A stretch of 30,000 nt of DNA. Origin: Chara braunii (lineage: Eukaryota; Streptophyta; Charophyceae; Charales; Characeae). A model generated the notes under the pieces. The model searched no databases. It was not told the DNA's origin and saw nothing but the letters and a program-made list of their open reading frames with translations. Both the position numbers and the translations under genes were made by a program. The DNA is taken from positions 1,464,854 through 1,494,853 of the forward strand of contig BFEA01000258.1 in NCBI GenBank assembly GCA_003427395.1. The letters are read 5' to 3'. This document shows, in pieces, positions 1-10,899 of the stretch. How positions within the stretch are numbered: the first letter of the stretch is position 1; each line of letters opens with the position of its first letter.

Positions 1-84
<84 letters not shown>

Positions 85-90
85 CCCCCC
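1..90. repeat. (TC)n microsatellite with C-run end
   Basis: Uninterrupted TC dinucleotides run from the window edge to about 82 and are followed by eight or more Cs. The true length is unknown because the tract is cut by the window start. Confidence 0.97.
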
Positions 91-118
91 TCTCCTCTTG
101 CTTCCTATAGAACTCCAT

Positions 119-147
119 CCCTTCCTTCCTTCCTTCCTTCCTTCCTC
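119..147. repeat. (TTCC)n microsatellite
   Basis: About seven CTTC/TTCC tetranucleotides follow the TC tract, so the two form a compound pyrimidine-rich microsatellite. Confidence 0.9.
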
Positions 148-1417
148 CCACCCCTTGTTGTTCTACTAATAAATACATACAAATGAGCATCATTAAGAGA
201 TCAGACTAAATATAAGCTGAAGATCTGAAGAAAAATGTAGAGGCTTTTGCTCTGCCTCCTTTCATAACGTACGAGTATGCCGGTAAGGCACACTTGGATC
301 AAGGTGGCCAGCCTTGCAAGAACGAATGAAAGCGGTGCCACAAAGAGATCTGAAGTAAAGATACTTAAGAAAGGGAAACAATAGATCTATTCTGCTCCAT
401 GTTGCTTGCTATAGAGGTAAAACTGTTTCAGTGTCATCTTAAAGTGTGCTTCATTGTCTGCAATAGAGGTAAAGCTGCTTCAATTTTAAATCCACTCATC
501 TGGGTGGAACGGGGGCTGTTGGGGTGAAAATTAAAAACAGACATGTATAAGTATCTGCTGATTCTGCTGTCTGCAATGTGCAGGTATGTGCACCCATTTC
601 TGTACCTCCATTTTTGTGAGAGCTTACCTGAGTGTCTTCTTGTGCATTTTTGTCTCTGTGTGTCCCTGTGCAATTTTTTTTTTGTTTCGTGGCTGTCTTC
701 TTTTTTTCCTCTTTTTTCAGATGAAATTTATTGTGGATGGTCATTGGCGCATTGACCGCTGCCGCCCAATCTCATACATTGGTGGCCATGAGAACAATTC
801 TTTGACTGTTATTTGACGCGCATTACCACAAAATCAGGCAGCTGACTGTGCGGCTATGCCGCTGAGGAATTGGCGGCAATGACATACGCATGTCCCTCTA
901 AGGAAGCGGTCATTTACACGCTTTTTTCACATATGCAATTACTGACAACCATGGCATGGGTGTGCGAGCACAGCATGTGCGTCTATCTATCCATCTGAGT
1001 ATCTGATTCTGTCTATACATGCCAGTCTATCTATGCCGCCTGATAGCACATGCCCCTTCTTTCTGAACGTGGGTGTTCAAGCACACAATGTAAATGTATT
1101 TATATAACCTGAGAGCACATGCCCCTCCTCCATTAGCCCCCCTGGTCAATCTTATATTCATTTTAGTATATGTGCGGTATACTCCATCATCCTATACCAG
1201 TCCACAGGCGAAGGATCCGTGTCTAGTTTGAGTGTTGTTGTATACGTAAGAGCAAAAGGTTCCCGACTCAGTGACCTTGTGCGCCACATACATGTAAACC
1301 AAACCAGTCGATCAAGCGGCGGCTTGATCCAACCGTTTATGATGCTTTAATGTTAATGCCTCCAGCAGCTTGATTCTGTCCTGAATACGGTCTCCTGTAA
1401 GTATGTGCGTGCAACTG
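148..1417. other. Intergenic stretch, no gene recognised
   Basis: No open frame here looks like a protein family or has plausible codon structure. A weak local duplication is visible: the words TATAGAGGTAAAACTG (about 411) and AATAGAGGTAAAGCTG (about 462) sit about 51 bp apart. A T-rich stretch lies near 675-720. Confidence 0.6.
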
Positions 1418-1454
1418 GATTGAACATTATTCTGCGATTGAACATTATTCTGCG
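1418..1454. repeat. Two-copy 18-bp tandem repeat
   Basis: GATTGAACATTATTCTGC occurs at 1418-1435 and again directly adjacent at 1436-1453 with no mismatch, which suggests a recent slippage event. Confidence 0.95.
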
Positions 1455-1632
1455 TAGAGGGCAGGGGAGGATGGCCGTTGCACGTAGGATCGGCAGTATT
1501 AAGGGTCAGGTGGTATCGGCAAAGGTAAGGTTTGCGGTCATGGACAGAGTAAAAGAGGTTTGTTCTACAGGAGGACAATGCAGGCACAGGCTTAGGAGAG
1601 GTCAATTCCAACCAACCAAGATTTCATAGAGA

Positions 1633-1862
1633 GAGATGGTGTAGGGGAGTAGCTGTTGAAGTAGAGCGAGATGCTGTAGGGGAGTAGCTATTGAAGTAGA
1701 GCGAGATGCCCTAGGGGCGTAGCTGTTGAAGTGGAGCGAGATGCTGTATGGGAGTAGCTGTTGAAATGGAGCGAGATGCTGTAGGGGAGTGGCTGTTGAG
1801 GGGGCCAGACATTGTCTGGGAGGAGGCGTTGATGAAACGAGACATGTTGTAGGGGAGTGGCT

Positions 1863-1866
<4 letters not shown>
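1633..1866. repeat. 35-bp minisatellite, about 6.7 copies
   Basis: The anchor GAGATG recurs at 1633, 1668, 1703, 1738 and 1773, an exact 35-bp spacing. Two more diverged units run to 1866. A unit reads roughly GAGATGCTGTAGGGGAGTAG then CTGTTGAAGTAGAGC. The array passes directly into a (GA)n tract, as if GA expansion grew from the GAGAG start of the unit. A related 36-bp array lies at 3027-3215. Long frames read through it on both strands but encode only the repeat. Confidence 0.93.

Positions 1867-1943
<77 letters not shown>
1866..1943. repeat. (GA)n microsatellite
   Basis: About 39 GA dinucleotides form a direct continuation of the 35-bp minisatellite. Open frames crossing it encode only poly(RE) or poly(SL) and are not genes. 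Confidence 0.97.
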
Positions 1944-1946
<3 letters not shown>

Positions 1947-2358
1947 GGAAATGGGCGTCGGTACTGGGTGTCGGCGCATGACTGACCAACACGTTTGGCC
2001 AGTGGTGCGTCGAGGCCCAGTATCTGCCCGTTTTGTTTTTCTCTTTTTTCTCTTCGTTTCACTCTTTTCTTTTTCCTCCTTTTGGGTTTGTGGCTGTGCA
2101 CCTCACCGCACCACTCCCCGGATGTGCGAAGTGAGAAATAATCTTTCGCTAGAACAATCATAGATACACGGGCGTAATTTTTGCCATTTGGACTGTTGGT
2201 GAGTGATGCGGCGAGGCCCGTATACCATAGTCCTTTTTGGGGGGGGAGGGGCGGGGGGCAGGCCTTGGGATATCATCACCGAACTGACTGGCCAGCGGTG
2301 AGTATTGAGAACCCTGTGAAGTTTGCCATTCCTCTGTTCTGATTCCCAGCCACTCTTC

Positions 2359-2361
<3 letters not shown>
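1944..2361. other. Unique spacer with a diverged internal duplication
   Basis: No gene is recognised. Two segments resemble each other loosely: the words GGCCAGTGGTG and GTCGAGGCCC around 1996-2020, and GCGAGGCCC and GGCCAGCGGTG at about 2210-2300. A G-rich run lies at about 2238-2260. The spacer separates two long dinucleotide tracts. Confidence 0.5.
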
Positions 2362-2449
<88 letters not shown>

Positions 2450-2504
2450 GCCCCCCGCCCCCCCCCCCAAAAAAAAAGGGAAAAAAAAAAAAAAAAAAAA
2501 AAAA
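2362..2504. repeat. (TC)n followed by C-run and A-run
   Basis: About 43 TC units end at 2448. A C-rich run to 2468 and then A runs interrupted by GGG to about 2504 follow. Another A run lies at 2562-2575. The homopolymers make assembly here unreliable. Confidence 0.95.
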
Positions 2505-2924
2505 CCATACTGATTCTCTGTGTAATTCTGGCCCCTGGTGTTTTCCGCGGACGTTGAAGGGAAAAAAAAAAAAAAGGAGCTGCACCTGGATCCGTGGCAG
2601 CGAGACAGGGGACCGCTTGCCTTGCACCCTGTGATCTCTGTCACCGGGATAACGGGCAACATGAGGCCAGTGTTTTGCGTTTATGGGAAGCGAGCCCAAC
2701 CCATCTCCACCTGGTCGTCGGCACTTTCCAGATGCAGATCACCGATCATATGTGCATCTGGATGGTGGAGGCGTGGAGAACGACCATTGCTACTCTCTTC
2801 TACAGATGATGACTCCCCCTGATGATGGGGTTGGTTCTCTTCTTCTGCAGCAGCTGGGATCCTCTCAACATTGTTGCCCTCTTTTTTCACATACTGATTG
2901 CCTACAGCTTCCACAACGAATCGA

Positions 2925-2927
<3 letters not shown>
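2505..2927. other. Spacer, no gene recognised
   Basis: Overlapping open frames exist on both strands, but none resembles a known domain and all depend on neighbouring GA or TC tracts for their length. Apart from the A-run at 2562-2575, nothing else is supported. Confidence 0.5.
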
Positions 2928-2979
<52 letters not shown>

Positions 2980-2980
2980 N

Positions 2981-3030
<50 letters not shown>
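2928..3030. repeat. (GA)n microsatellite with an unresolved base
   Basis: About 51 GA units are interrupted by a single N at 2980. One ambiguous base in the middle of a perfect dinucleotide repeat usually marks a joined or gap-filled spot, so the array length should not be trusted. It leads directly into a 36-bp minisatellite. Confidence 0.96.
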
Positions 3031-3031
<1 letters not shown>

Positions 3032-3215
3032 GTTGTAGGGGAACTGGCCGTTAAGGGGGAAAGAGACGTGGACAAAAGTAGCTGTTGAAGAACAGAGAGA
3101 TGTTGTAGGGGAATTTGCCGATAAGGTAGAGAGAGACGTTGTCGAGAAACTAGCTGTTGAAGAATAGAGAGACGTTGTGGGGGAGGTAGCTGTTGAGGGA
3201 GACAGAGAGACGCCG
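3027..3215. repeat. 36-bp minisatellite related to the 1633-1866 array
   Basis: GAGACG or GAGATG anchors recur at about 3027, 3063, 3097, 3133, 3169 and 3207 (34-38 bp spacing). The shared core is GTTGTAGGGGA...TAGCTGTTGAAGAA, clearly the same family as the upstream 35-bp array and in the same orientation. Here the GA tract precedes the array; upstream it follows it. Confidence 0.88.
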
Positions 3216-3291
3216 TCCGGGGTCGAAGCTGTGGATGCTAAAGCAGCTATCTAGCTCTTCAGTGGAAGACGCATGGCGGTCCACATTGTTC

Positions 3292-3341
3292 GTCTGTCAC
3301 ACAGATTCACACTGCAGTCTGTCACACAGACTCACACTGCA
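3292..3341. repeat. Two-copy 25-bp tandem repeat
   Basis: GTCTGTCACACAGATTCACA (extended by CTGCA) at 3292-3316 is repeated at 3317-3341 with one mismatch (ATT to ACT). Confidence 0.93.
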
Positions 3342-4393
3342 GATGCAAATACTCGTTGGATGGAAGGAATGTCTACACACAGCTCACTTGAGGAATTACA
3401 CCACGTGGATGTCCATCTGTCAGAGCAGGGTGTTTGCGCCAGAATACCCGGCAGTCGAGGGCATATGATCGCTACTACGTTACCGATTGAATCTTGCCTT
3501 ATCCTGGGTCAGATACGCCATGGAAACTTTTCGAAAGTGTGCAGGCGGCGTGGATCTCCCCGGGAATGAGTTTTCGACAGTCCATGTTCCATTTCTACTT
3601 CAGAACTCTCTAGACGAAGAGGAGAGCGCCAGCTTATGCCTCAGTCTTACTGAGAAGAGCCAGGGCATACTTGAGTACTTGGCTGTCTTTGCTGCTCTTC
3701 TCAAATCTGCCCGCCGGCTTACATACTGAGTACAAGCAAGTCTGACAAGCCTGATGGTATCTGCTCGATAGTTTTTGAGCTGCTCGAAGCCAAGCAGCGA
3801 TTGTTGGGCATGCTTTCGTGATCTGGCTTTACCGTACGAGCTGTTGCGACATGCTGACACGCTGAACAGCCCGTACGAATCAGTTGAGGGCTTTACTGAT
3901 TACGACAGCTTGACATGGCACGGCCTCGACTGATAGGGACGGCTTGGTATTTCGCCTGTGTGACCATTATGACACCATGTCACACCCGACATAAACAGAG
4001 TGCCGAACTGATGAGGACACACCAACTGTCATGGTGGAAGTCGAGGCAGTGATTAGGACATCCTCGTCAGTTGAGTGGAACACTCCCTGTCCTCTGTCAT
4101 GTGTCTGGTTTTCAGTTGTGGCAGACGGAAGCAGCCATGTAACTGGTGCAAGCTAGTTGAAGAATGCATGCCAGGTTTCTGGTTCTCGCCATTTACATCA
4201 CAACAAAGCTGTGTCTTGACTCACAACTTTACGCCGCTTTCGGCGTCATTGCAGGAAGTAATGGCAGTTTAGAACTGTGAAACAGGTGGGCAACTTCGCT
4301 TCACAGACAGTGTGTCGTGCTGGCACCAAAAGTGTCCACACGGCGTGGTTGATGTTCTTTGAAAGCCCATCCGAAGTGCTATTGCCACATTGG
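3342..4393. other. Intergenic stretch, no gene recognised
   Basis: Composition is balanced and no frame resembles a known family. Short frames, such as 3487-3729 on the plus strand, lack recognisable domains. No RNA gene was seen. Confidence 0.5.
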
Positions 4394-4574
4394 TGAAGAT
4401 AGCACGTCTGGATGCAATGCAATGTGAGGTCTGCAGGATATGGCCGAGCATTTTGCTGTCGAATTAGGGGAGATATCACCCCTCCTTTAACTAAGAGGGG
4501 TGATAACCCCCCCCCCCCCTTCCCCCTCTCTCTTGATGAAGATATCACGTCTGGATGCAATGCATTTGTGAGGT
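4394..4574. repeat. Dispersed direct repeat of about 37 bp
   Basis: The segment from TGAAGATAGCACGTCTGGAT to GAGGT at 4394-4430 recurs at 4537-4574 with about three changes. The 106-bp segment between them holds a hairpin and a C-run, which could be an insertion between duplicated flanks or a segmental duplication. Confidence 0.85.
4474..4505. repeat. Perfect 11-bp inverted repeat (hairpin)
   Basis: TATCACCCCTC at 4474-4484 pairs with GAGGGGTGATA at 4495-4505 around a 10-nt loop. A long C run follows. It lies inside the segment bounded by the 37-bp direct repeats. No gene lies next to it that it could terminate. Confidence 0.85.
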
Positions 4575-4648
4575 TCCAACCCAGCATCTCACTATGCTTC
4601 TGGCTGTTGCATCAGGGGTGATTATCAAGCCTGTTTGGACAAAAGGGG

Positions 4649-4676
4649 TTTAAAGTTTGAACTTCAAAACTTTAAA
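4649..4676. repeat. 10-bp inverted repeat
   Basis: TTTAAAGTTT at 4649-4658 and AAACTTTAAA at 4667-4676 form a short AT-rich hairpin with an 8-nt loop. No role is evident. Confidence 0.8.
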
Positions 4677-5677
<1,001 letters not shown>

Positions 5678-5681
<4 letters not shown>

Positions 5682-6451
5682 TGTGTCTGTGCGATTTTGC
5701 AGTGAACGGAGTACTTTTCGTAGTCTCACATATGATCCAGGACTCTTATGGTCCTTCTTGCTGCCATCATAGCTGTACCTTGTACTCCATCGGAATGACT
5801 CCCTATGGTCCTTTCATAGGTTTTTTTTTTTTTTTTTTTTTTTTCCCCTAACACGTGCAAGGGCCCCCTCTATTCTGGGGGGTGACATTCCGGTTGCTTA
5901 TCACTGGCAAGCATGAAATCGAGTTGAAAGAAGCAGAAGAAGAAGAAGAAGAAGAAGAAGAAGAAGAAGAAGAAGAGCAGGGTCCTTACCGTAGTTGCAG
6001 GGATGTCAATGCAAGCATGATGAGCGCATAAACAATGAATAATAGCTTGCGAAGGCATGCGGGCATGAACAAAGGCACAACGGATCACTTAACCATCTCA
6101 ATCTCTGTGTGCTCAATGGGGCACTCATGCATCTCTGTGTGTGCTCTCTCCTATCATCCTATGTCGATGGCAAATGGCACTAAAGGTGTATGAAGTAACC
6201 CATGTAGTGATTGTCGCATGCAATGGGGACCCGTGAGGGGAACAAAACACCATATGCATAATATTATGGGGGTGTAGATGTCCGTTCAAGACCGGTGACT
6301 TATTGGGGTCCCCAATATGGCAGGCAGGCAGCCTGAAGCTGCTTTTAAACACCCAACAATGGGAGAAATTGCATCTGCTCATCTGATCTAAACGACTTGA
6401 TAGACAAACAGATGTAGTCTCTTTGTGGGACCAGGGACTTCTTCAATGACC
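5678..6451. other. Spacer with T24 and (GAA)n, no gene
   Basis: A 24-T run occupies 5821-5844 and a GAA trinucleotide tract 5934-5976. The rest shows no recognisable gene. TCTCTGTGTG words repeat near 6105 and 6133. Confidence 0.6.
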
Positions 6452-6999
6452 TTATTTCACTTGTTGGCCTGATCCCTCTTTGAAATGGACCCCTTTAGTG
6501 AACTTCACTTAGGACCCCTTTAGTGAACTTCACTTAGGACGCCTTTAGTGAACTTCACTTAGGACCCCTTTAGTGAACTTCACTTAGGACGACTTCAGTG
6601 AACTTCACTTAGGACCCCTTTAGTGAACTTCTCTTAGGACCCCTTTAGTGAACTTCACTCGTTGGCCTGATCTCTCTTTGAAATGGACCCCTTTAGTGAA
6701 CTTCACTTATGACCCCTTTCGTGAACTTCATTTGTTGCCCTGATCCCTCTTGGATTTTTTTGTTTTTCTTTTGAAATTTTGGACCATTTCTTGATTTATG
6801 TGTGGCATCCTTGCGCAGGGGGCCATGCTATGCGAATCTTTTCTGTATCGTTCCAATTTTAACAGATGTCCCGAAGGCCAACCCTGATCCCTCTTTGAAA
6901 TGGACCCCTTTAGTGAACTTCACTTAGGACCCCTTTAGTGAACTTCACTTAGGGCCCCTTTAGTAAACTTCACTTAGGACCCCTTTAGTGAACTTCACT
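6452..6999. repeat. 25-bp tandem array with higher-order linkers
   Basis: The unit GACCCCTTTAGTGAACTTCA plus CTTAG occurs about 13 times, some copies with one to three changes. Runs of units are introduced by a linker of the form GTTGGCCTGATCCCTCTTTG plus AAATG, at about 6453, 6660 and 6731. This gives a two-level pattern of linker plus a variable number of 25-mers. The third linker was split by a U6 retropseudogene (6752-6881), and its other half resumes at 6896. Units contain stops in all frames, so the array is not coding. Confidence 0.95.
6752..6881 (-). pseudogene. U6 snRNA retropseudogene with A-rich tail and 14-bp TSD
   Basis: Read on the minus strand from about 6880, the sequence follows plant U6: CTTCGGGACATC, TTAAAATTGGAACGATACAG, GGCCCCCTGCGCAAGGATG, then ATAAATCAAGAAATGGTCC. 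It is defective. The ACAGAGA box reads ACAGAAA, a 5-nt insertion duplicates GCAT ahead of AGCATGG, and an extra C lies in the CCCC run. The U6 3' end is followed by an A-rich tail of about 25 nt (6752-6775). Identical 14-bp flanks, CCCTGATCCCTCTT at 6738-6751 and 6882-6895, are target-site duplications. This is the structure expected when a LINE copies U6 RNA by target-primed reverse transcription. Confidence 0.93.
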
Positions 7000-7295
7000 T
7001 GTTCGCCTTGAAATGTAAAAGAGCCAGTCGTTGATTGGTTCGACTCTTGCAAGGGAATTATGTAGCAATAGTCTTAGACTCTGAGTAATTGCTCGTCCAT
7101 AAGCTAACCTGGCTGATGCTGCTGTGAGGGAGGGAGATTACTCCGGGTTGAATAGTGCGGTCCCTGGCGTCAAAACTGTTTTGCAATATATGATATGATT
7201 CGAAGGGTTTGTTTTCACAGGATCAGTCTTCAGCTGCGCTAAGCTGTTCCGTACAGGTTGCTGTTCTAAACCACCAGTACATCTAGAGAATTGGA
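7000..7295. other. Spacer, nothing recognised
   Basis: No gene, RNA or repeat is supported. A word GAGCCAGTCGTTGATTGGTT near 7020 is not tRNA-like enough to call. Confidence 0.5.
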
Positions 7296-7470
7296 ATGAC
7301 CCTCTCCTTTTTTTTTTCTTTTTTTTTCTTTTTTTTCCGTTCGTATTAATTACGATGATGATTGTATTGGGGGAGGCAGTTATTGGATTTGAACCTGGGC
7401 GACATTTCGGATCAGATACTTACAGAGACACACATTATCTCCTGCGCCCATCACAACTTTCCTGTCAGTA
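7296..7470 (-). mobile_element. tRNA-derived SINE-like unit
   Basis: On the minus strand a Pol III A-box-like TGGGCGCAGGAG (7439-7450) is followed 43 bp later by a good B box, GGTTCAAATCC (7385-7395). This is tRNA-gene spacing. A short body (TGCCTCCCCCAATACAATC and on) and a tail of A8-A9 runs broken by G (7304-7337) follow. tRNA head, short body and A-rich tail is the SINE plan. Clear target-site duplications were not found. The head does not fold as a clean tRNA, so this is not called a tRNA gene. Confidence 0.6.
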
Positions 7471-8790
7471 TCTGATGGCAAAATTAGTCGTGATTCAATC
7501 AACTCTCGGAGGTGGTCTCGGGGCACGGCCCGCCTGCCTGGGGGCAGGCATAATTTTTTTGTTTGTTCAGGGCTGGACCTAGTGCCACCCCTCATCATGG
7601 GACAGTTTTTTTTGGCTTCATACTGGCCCTTCGGACGCCCTGTCCAAAGGCTCCAAAGTTTTAGGAGAGGCTCAATCAGATTCTCAACTTGGCTGGGACC
7701 ACGTACAGGACCCCAGGCAACTGGAGGACCTGTTTTGAGCCTCTCCAAAAATTTAGGGGACTGAATGCCATAGATAAAATGAATCGGCGGTGGGCGGCCT
7801 CCGAAAGGGGCCCGTGACCGAAAGCTGGTATGTACCTGTCCTTTAAGAAGAAGCTTTGGAGGCGTAGACACTCCTGCGGGAAACCCGGTGAGTGGTTGTG
7901 GAACTGTTTTTTTTTTTTTTTTTTTTTTGGTTTGACTACTGTAGCAGTGTAGCCTATATTCTTCTCTCAAATCTTTCGTTATCTGAAGGTGAATTGAAAG
8001 AATTTGAAAGATGGTTGGGAAACTTTTCGGATGACTATGATATGTTTAAATTCATGCAAAACTGAACACCATCCTGAGTACTGGTACAATACCCTGCCTC
8101 CATAGATGTATTAGAAACAAGTCATTGGGGCAGCGAAAGGTTTTTGAATGTCAGAGGAGGGCACGACCAGAAACCACAATGTGGTAACAAGAACCACATA
8201 CTTTTTCTTTTTCTTTGTCACTGCAGATTGACGGTTAAGGAACTGCTAGCTGTAAACATTGCCTTCTTTCCGTAAATATCGTGCCGAAGTGTTTTAAACA
8301 AATGAAATCTTTACTGGGTGTTTCTTTGTTCAGGTGTCTAATTTGTCTAGAATGCCTGGACAATTTATTTATTACGGAGGGGCATAAGCAGCCTTTTGCT
8401 GGTGAAAGGAAAGGGGGACCCGGGGGAAGGTTGATCCTTTCGTCTTATCCTTCGCCCTCCTGTTTGTGTAAACTTCGAAGGCACACAGGATCTCTATAGC
8501 ACTTCTGTGTTAAAGACTCTGCAGAATCTAATAGGGTGGGTGATACGAGCAGCCCATCCTAGTAGTCCTTCTTGGTCACTCCATTTATTGGTGGGGAGCT
8601 GCACCTGCTGGAAAGCGGGTCAAATGTCCCTCGAATACAAATAACAATCATTTATACACCATCATCAGACCTACCCATCAGCATTGATTACCCCAAGTTA
8701 TCCTGGGGGATTGCCTGAGCGGTAGGAAAGGTTATGGCGATAGGAATGCCTCTTCACCCTTTGAATAGGGCACCTAATTCACCTAGACAT
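7471..8790. other. Spacer with imperfect inverted repeat and T22 run
   Basis: AAAGTTTTAGGAGAGGCTCAA (about 7655-7675) is answered by TTTTGAGCCTCTCCAAAAATT (about 7733-7753), an imperfect foldback of about 100 bp. T22 at 7907-7928 would be a poly(A) tail on the minus strand. It could mark the 3' end of the LINE to its right, or of an unrelated retroposon. No protein remnant was recognised. Confidence 0.45.
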
Positions 8791-8792
8791 TT

Positions 8793-9187
8793 CTAGCATC
8801 CTTCCTCACCATGCATATGATGTCTAGACCTAAAGTCTAAATTCACTCGTATCCATACCATGATATTGGGACCATACTTCTTTCGTGTGGAGGAAAAGGG
8901 ATTCGGAAATTCCGACAAGGGTGTTAAAGGTATATTTGGATCAATCGTAACCCTGTTTCTGAAAATCAGGTGGTAGCCCTTGCACACCTCTTCAGCCTCT
9001 TCTCTCTCAGCCCTATACCATTTGACCTTGCCCAAAATTTTCCCTTGGGCTTCCCCAAGCCAGCAGCGGCTAAATTCCTGAATGTGTTTTCTAATTTCAT
9101 TATGGGAATGTAAGTGTTGGAGTTTTTATTTTGTAAGTTCTCATTTCCTTTTGATTTCTGTTTGAATTTGTTGGTTAATTTAATCAA
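8793..9187 (-). pseudogene. LINE ORF2 C-terminal remnant (tentative)
   Basis: Two overlapping minus-strand frames (8966-9187 and 8793-9035) contain lysine- and arginine-rich peptides such as KRLKRCARATT and LGKPKGKFWARSNG, directly downstream of the zf-RVT piece. Position alone suggests the C-terminal tail of ORF2. No domain is recognised, and the frames could instead be chance openings in 3' non-coding sequence. Confidence 0.35.
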
Positions 9188-9441
9188 TTAATTCATGACC
9201 ATCTAACCTTGTGCCTTCCATTTTAAAGGTGCATCTTCTCAACCAAATGACCCACAACGCTGCTCTTCTTCCTACTATAAACAAAATTGTGGGTGAATTC
9301 ATTATAAGGATTTGAAATCCAAGATTCTAGTAAGATTGCCTTCCAATTCCAGGGTCATTGGTATTGGGGACTTAGTTGTTTCCAAATTCGTTCCCACCAT
9401 CTCCATAATCAGATAGCTCTTGGGCATTATAAGAAATAAGC

Positions 9442-9732
9442 TTACATGGTTTCAGGAATTGTTTTTGTCGGAAAGGTCGAAGTGCAGTATTTACACCATG
9501 GAAGTGCTATTCCTTTTTGTTTCAAATTAGTTCGATCTATCAACCAATCCTTCGTGGGAAGGCAGCGATGTTCAATTTGCCACTGTAGCGAAGCCACCTT
9601 GGTTGGTTTAGATTTCATGATTCGGAACCATTGGACTGACTTCAAATCCTCTTTACTAACATTTAGTTGTTTCATCCATCTTGTTGTCACTCTGTCTTTC
9701 AAATTGATGTGTGGTTTTAACATTCTATACAT
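9442..9732 (-). pseudogene. LINE ORF2 zf-RVT (RT zinc-binding) domain
   Basis: The 96-residue frame contains KVASLQWQIEHRCLPTKDWL followed by CKYC. This fits the zf-RVT family found C-terminal to LINE reverse transcriptases, where a W/Q-rich helix, an H..LPT segment and a Cys pair are conserved. In intact LINEs this domain follows the RT thumb and probably helps bind template RNA. The stretch is open, but the surrounding sequence between it and the RT (9.75-10.9 kb) is full of stops. Confidence 0.82.
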
Positions 9733-10899
9733 TGATTTAACTGAAGTATGAAGAGTTCTCTTATACGTTCGACATTTTTTTCATAGGTATAAGTCCAGAT
9801 TTAATTTAGGGGGTAAAGAGTCAGACATAGAATGAGAGTGTCAGGTTTAAACGACAACCATGTAGAGTTATTTTTAAGTATTTTAATCCTAAAAATATTA
9901 TCAATATTTACCCATCTACCTTCCTGTGTTGGATTAGGGATGACCATATTATCTTGAGTCAATATAAATAAGGATAAAAGAATCTCTATTTTGGGATCAA
10001 TTTGTAAGGCATTACTTATTAGGTACGGTTGTTGGTTAATGGCTACCCAATCTCCCTCATCAAGTTTGGGTTTTTGCCTTCAGATTCTAATTCAGTCAAA
10101 TGGCAGTAGCTCAATTATTTTTTCTAGCGCGTCTTCCGTATGATGACAGTACCGATTGTTAGGGAGATTCACTCCTTGGTTTTCTCATTGTAAATGACCT
10201 TGATACGTAGGATTGTTTTTTTGACCCAACCTTTTCATGGAGTGTCCATAAAATAAAGAACATGACATTCAACATCTTTTATTCAACCACTGTTGAAAAG
10301 ACTTTTTTTTTTTCATCTTTCTGGTGCTACCCTAGCGGACTTAGGTAACTTTCCTCATGTTCTTAAAAGATTGGACCAGAAAGGATCCTTACCGAGATCA
10401 TGTTTTATTGTCAGACGATCCGAAGTAACTGGATGATTTCGTGTTTCTGAGAATTTTATAGGGATAGACCAAAATTTATCTTTTAGCCATGCCATTGGAT
10501 CTATTTTACTTGGAGTCCCAGGGTCAAAACGTCTAATCTGTTCCCCGGCTAACTCACTCCACGGAGTTTTGGGATTGAAGAGTAATTTTTTTATTCATTA
10601 AACAGAGAGAGTCATTCCTTGTAAAGTAAGGTCAATAATCCTCAAACCTTTTTTGGACTTCGGTAAAATCATTGATTGTCAAGCTACTCTACTCGTAATA
10701 TTTTTGCTTTCGTGATTTCCTCTCCATAGGAATACCACTACTTGTCTCTAGAGTGTTTTGAGTGTCATTTCTGGCTGCTCTTGTGGCCTAACCCCCTAAT
10801 AATGAATCCACCAACCCATAGTTTTTCATCCTCAATTAACTTTTATATTTGACAAACTAAATCACCCATCATTTTTTGCACTGCTGCTAGATTCTTATG

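Noticed and set aside
1602-3088. Many 80-200 codon frames encoding poly(SL) or poly(RE)
   Set aside because: They exist only because TC/GA dinucleotide tracts are open in several frames. No non-repeat part resembles a protein.
4009-4030. CTGATGAGGAC, resembling a hammerhead core
   Set aside because: No GAAA with pairing stem II follows at a workable distance, so it is probably a chance 7-mer match.
6452-6999. CRISPR array
   Set aside because: Units are directly adjacent without unique spacers, and the context is eukaryotic.
7355-7582. Plus frame with IGFEPG-type peptide
   Set aside because: GFEPG is the usual translation of a reverse-complemented tRNA B box. The SINE explains it.
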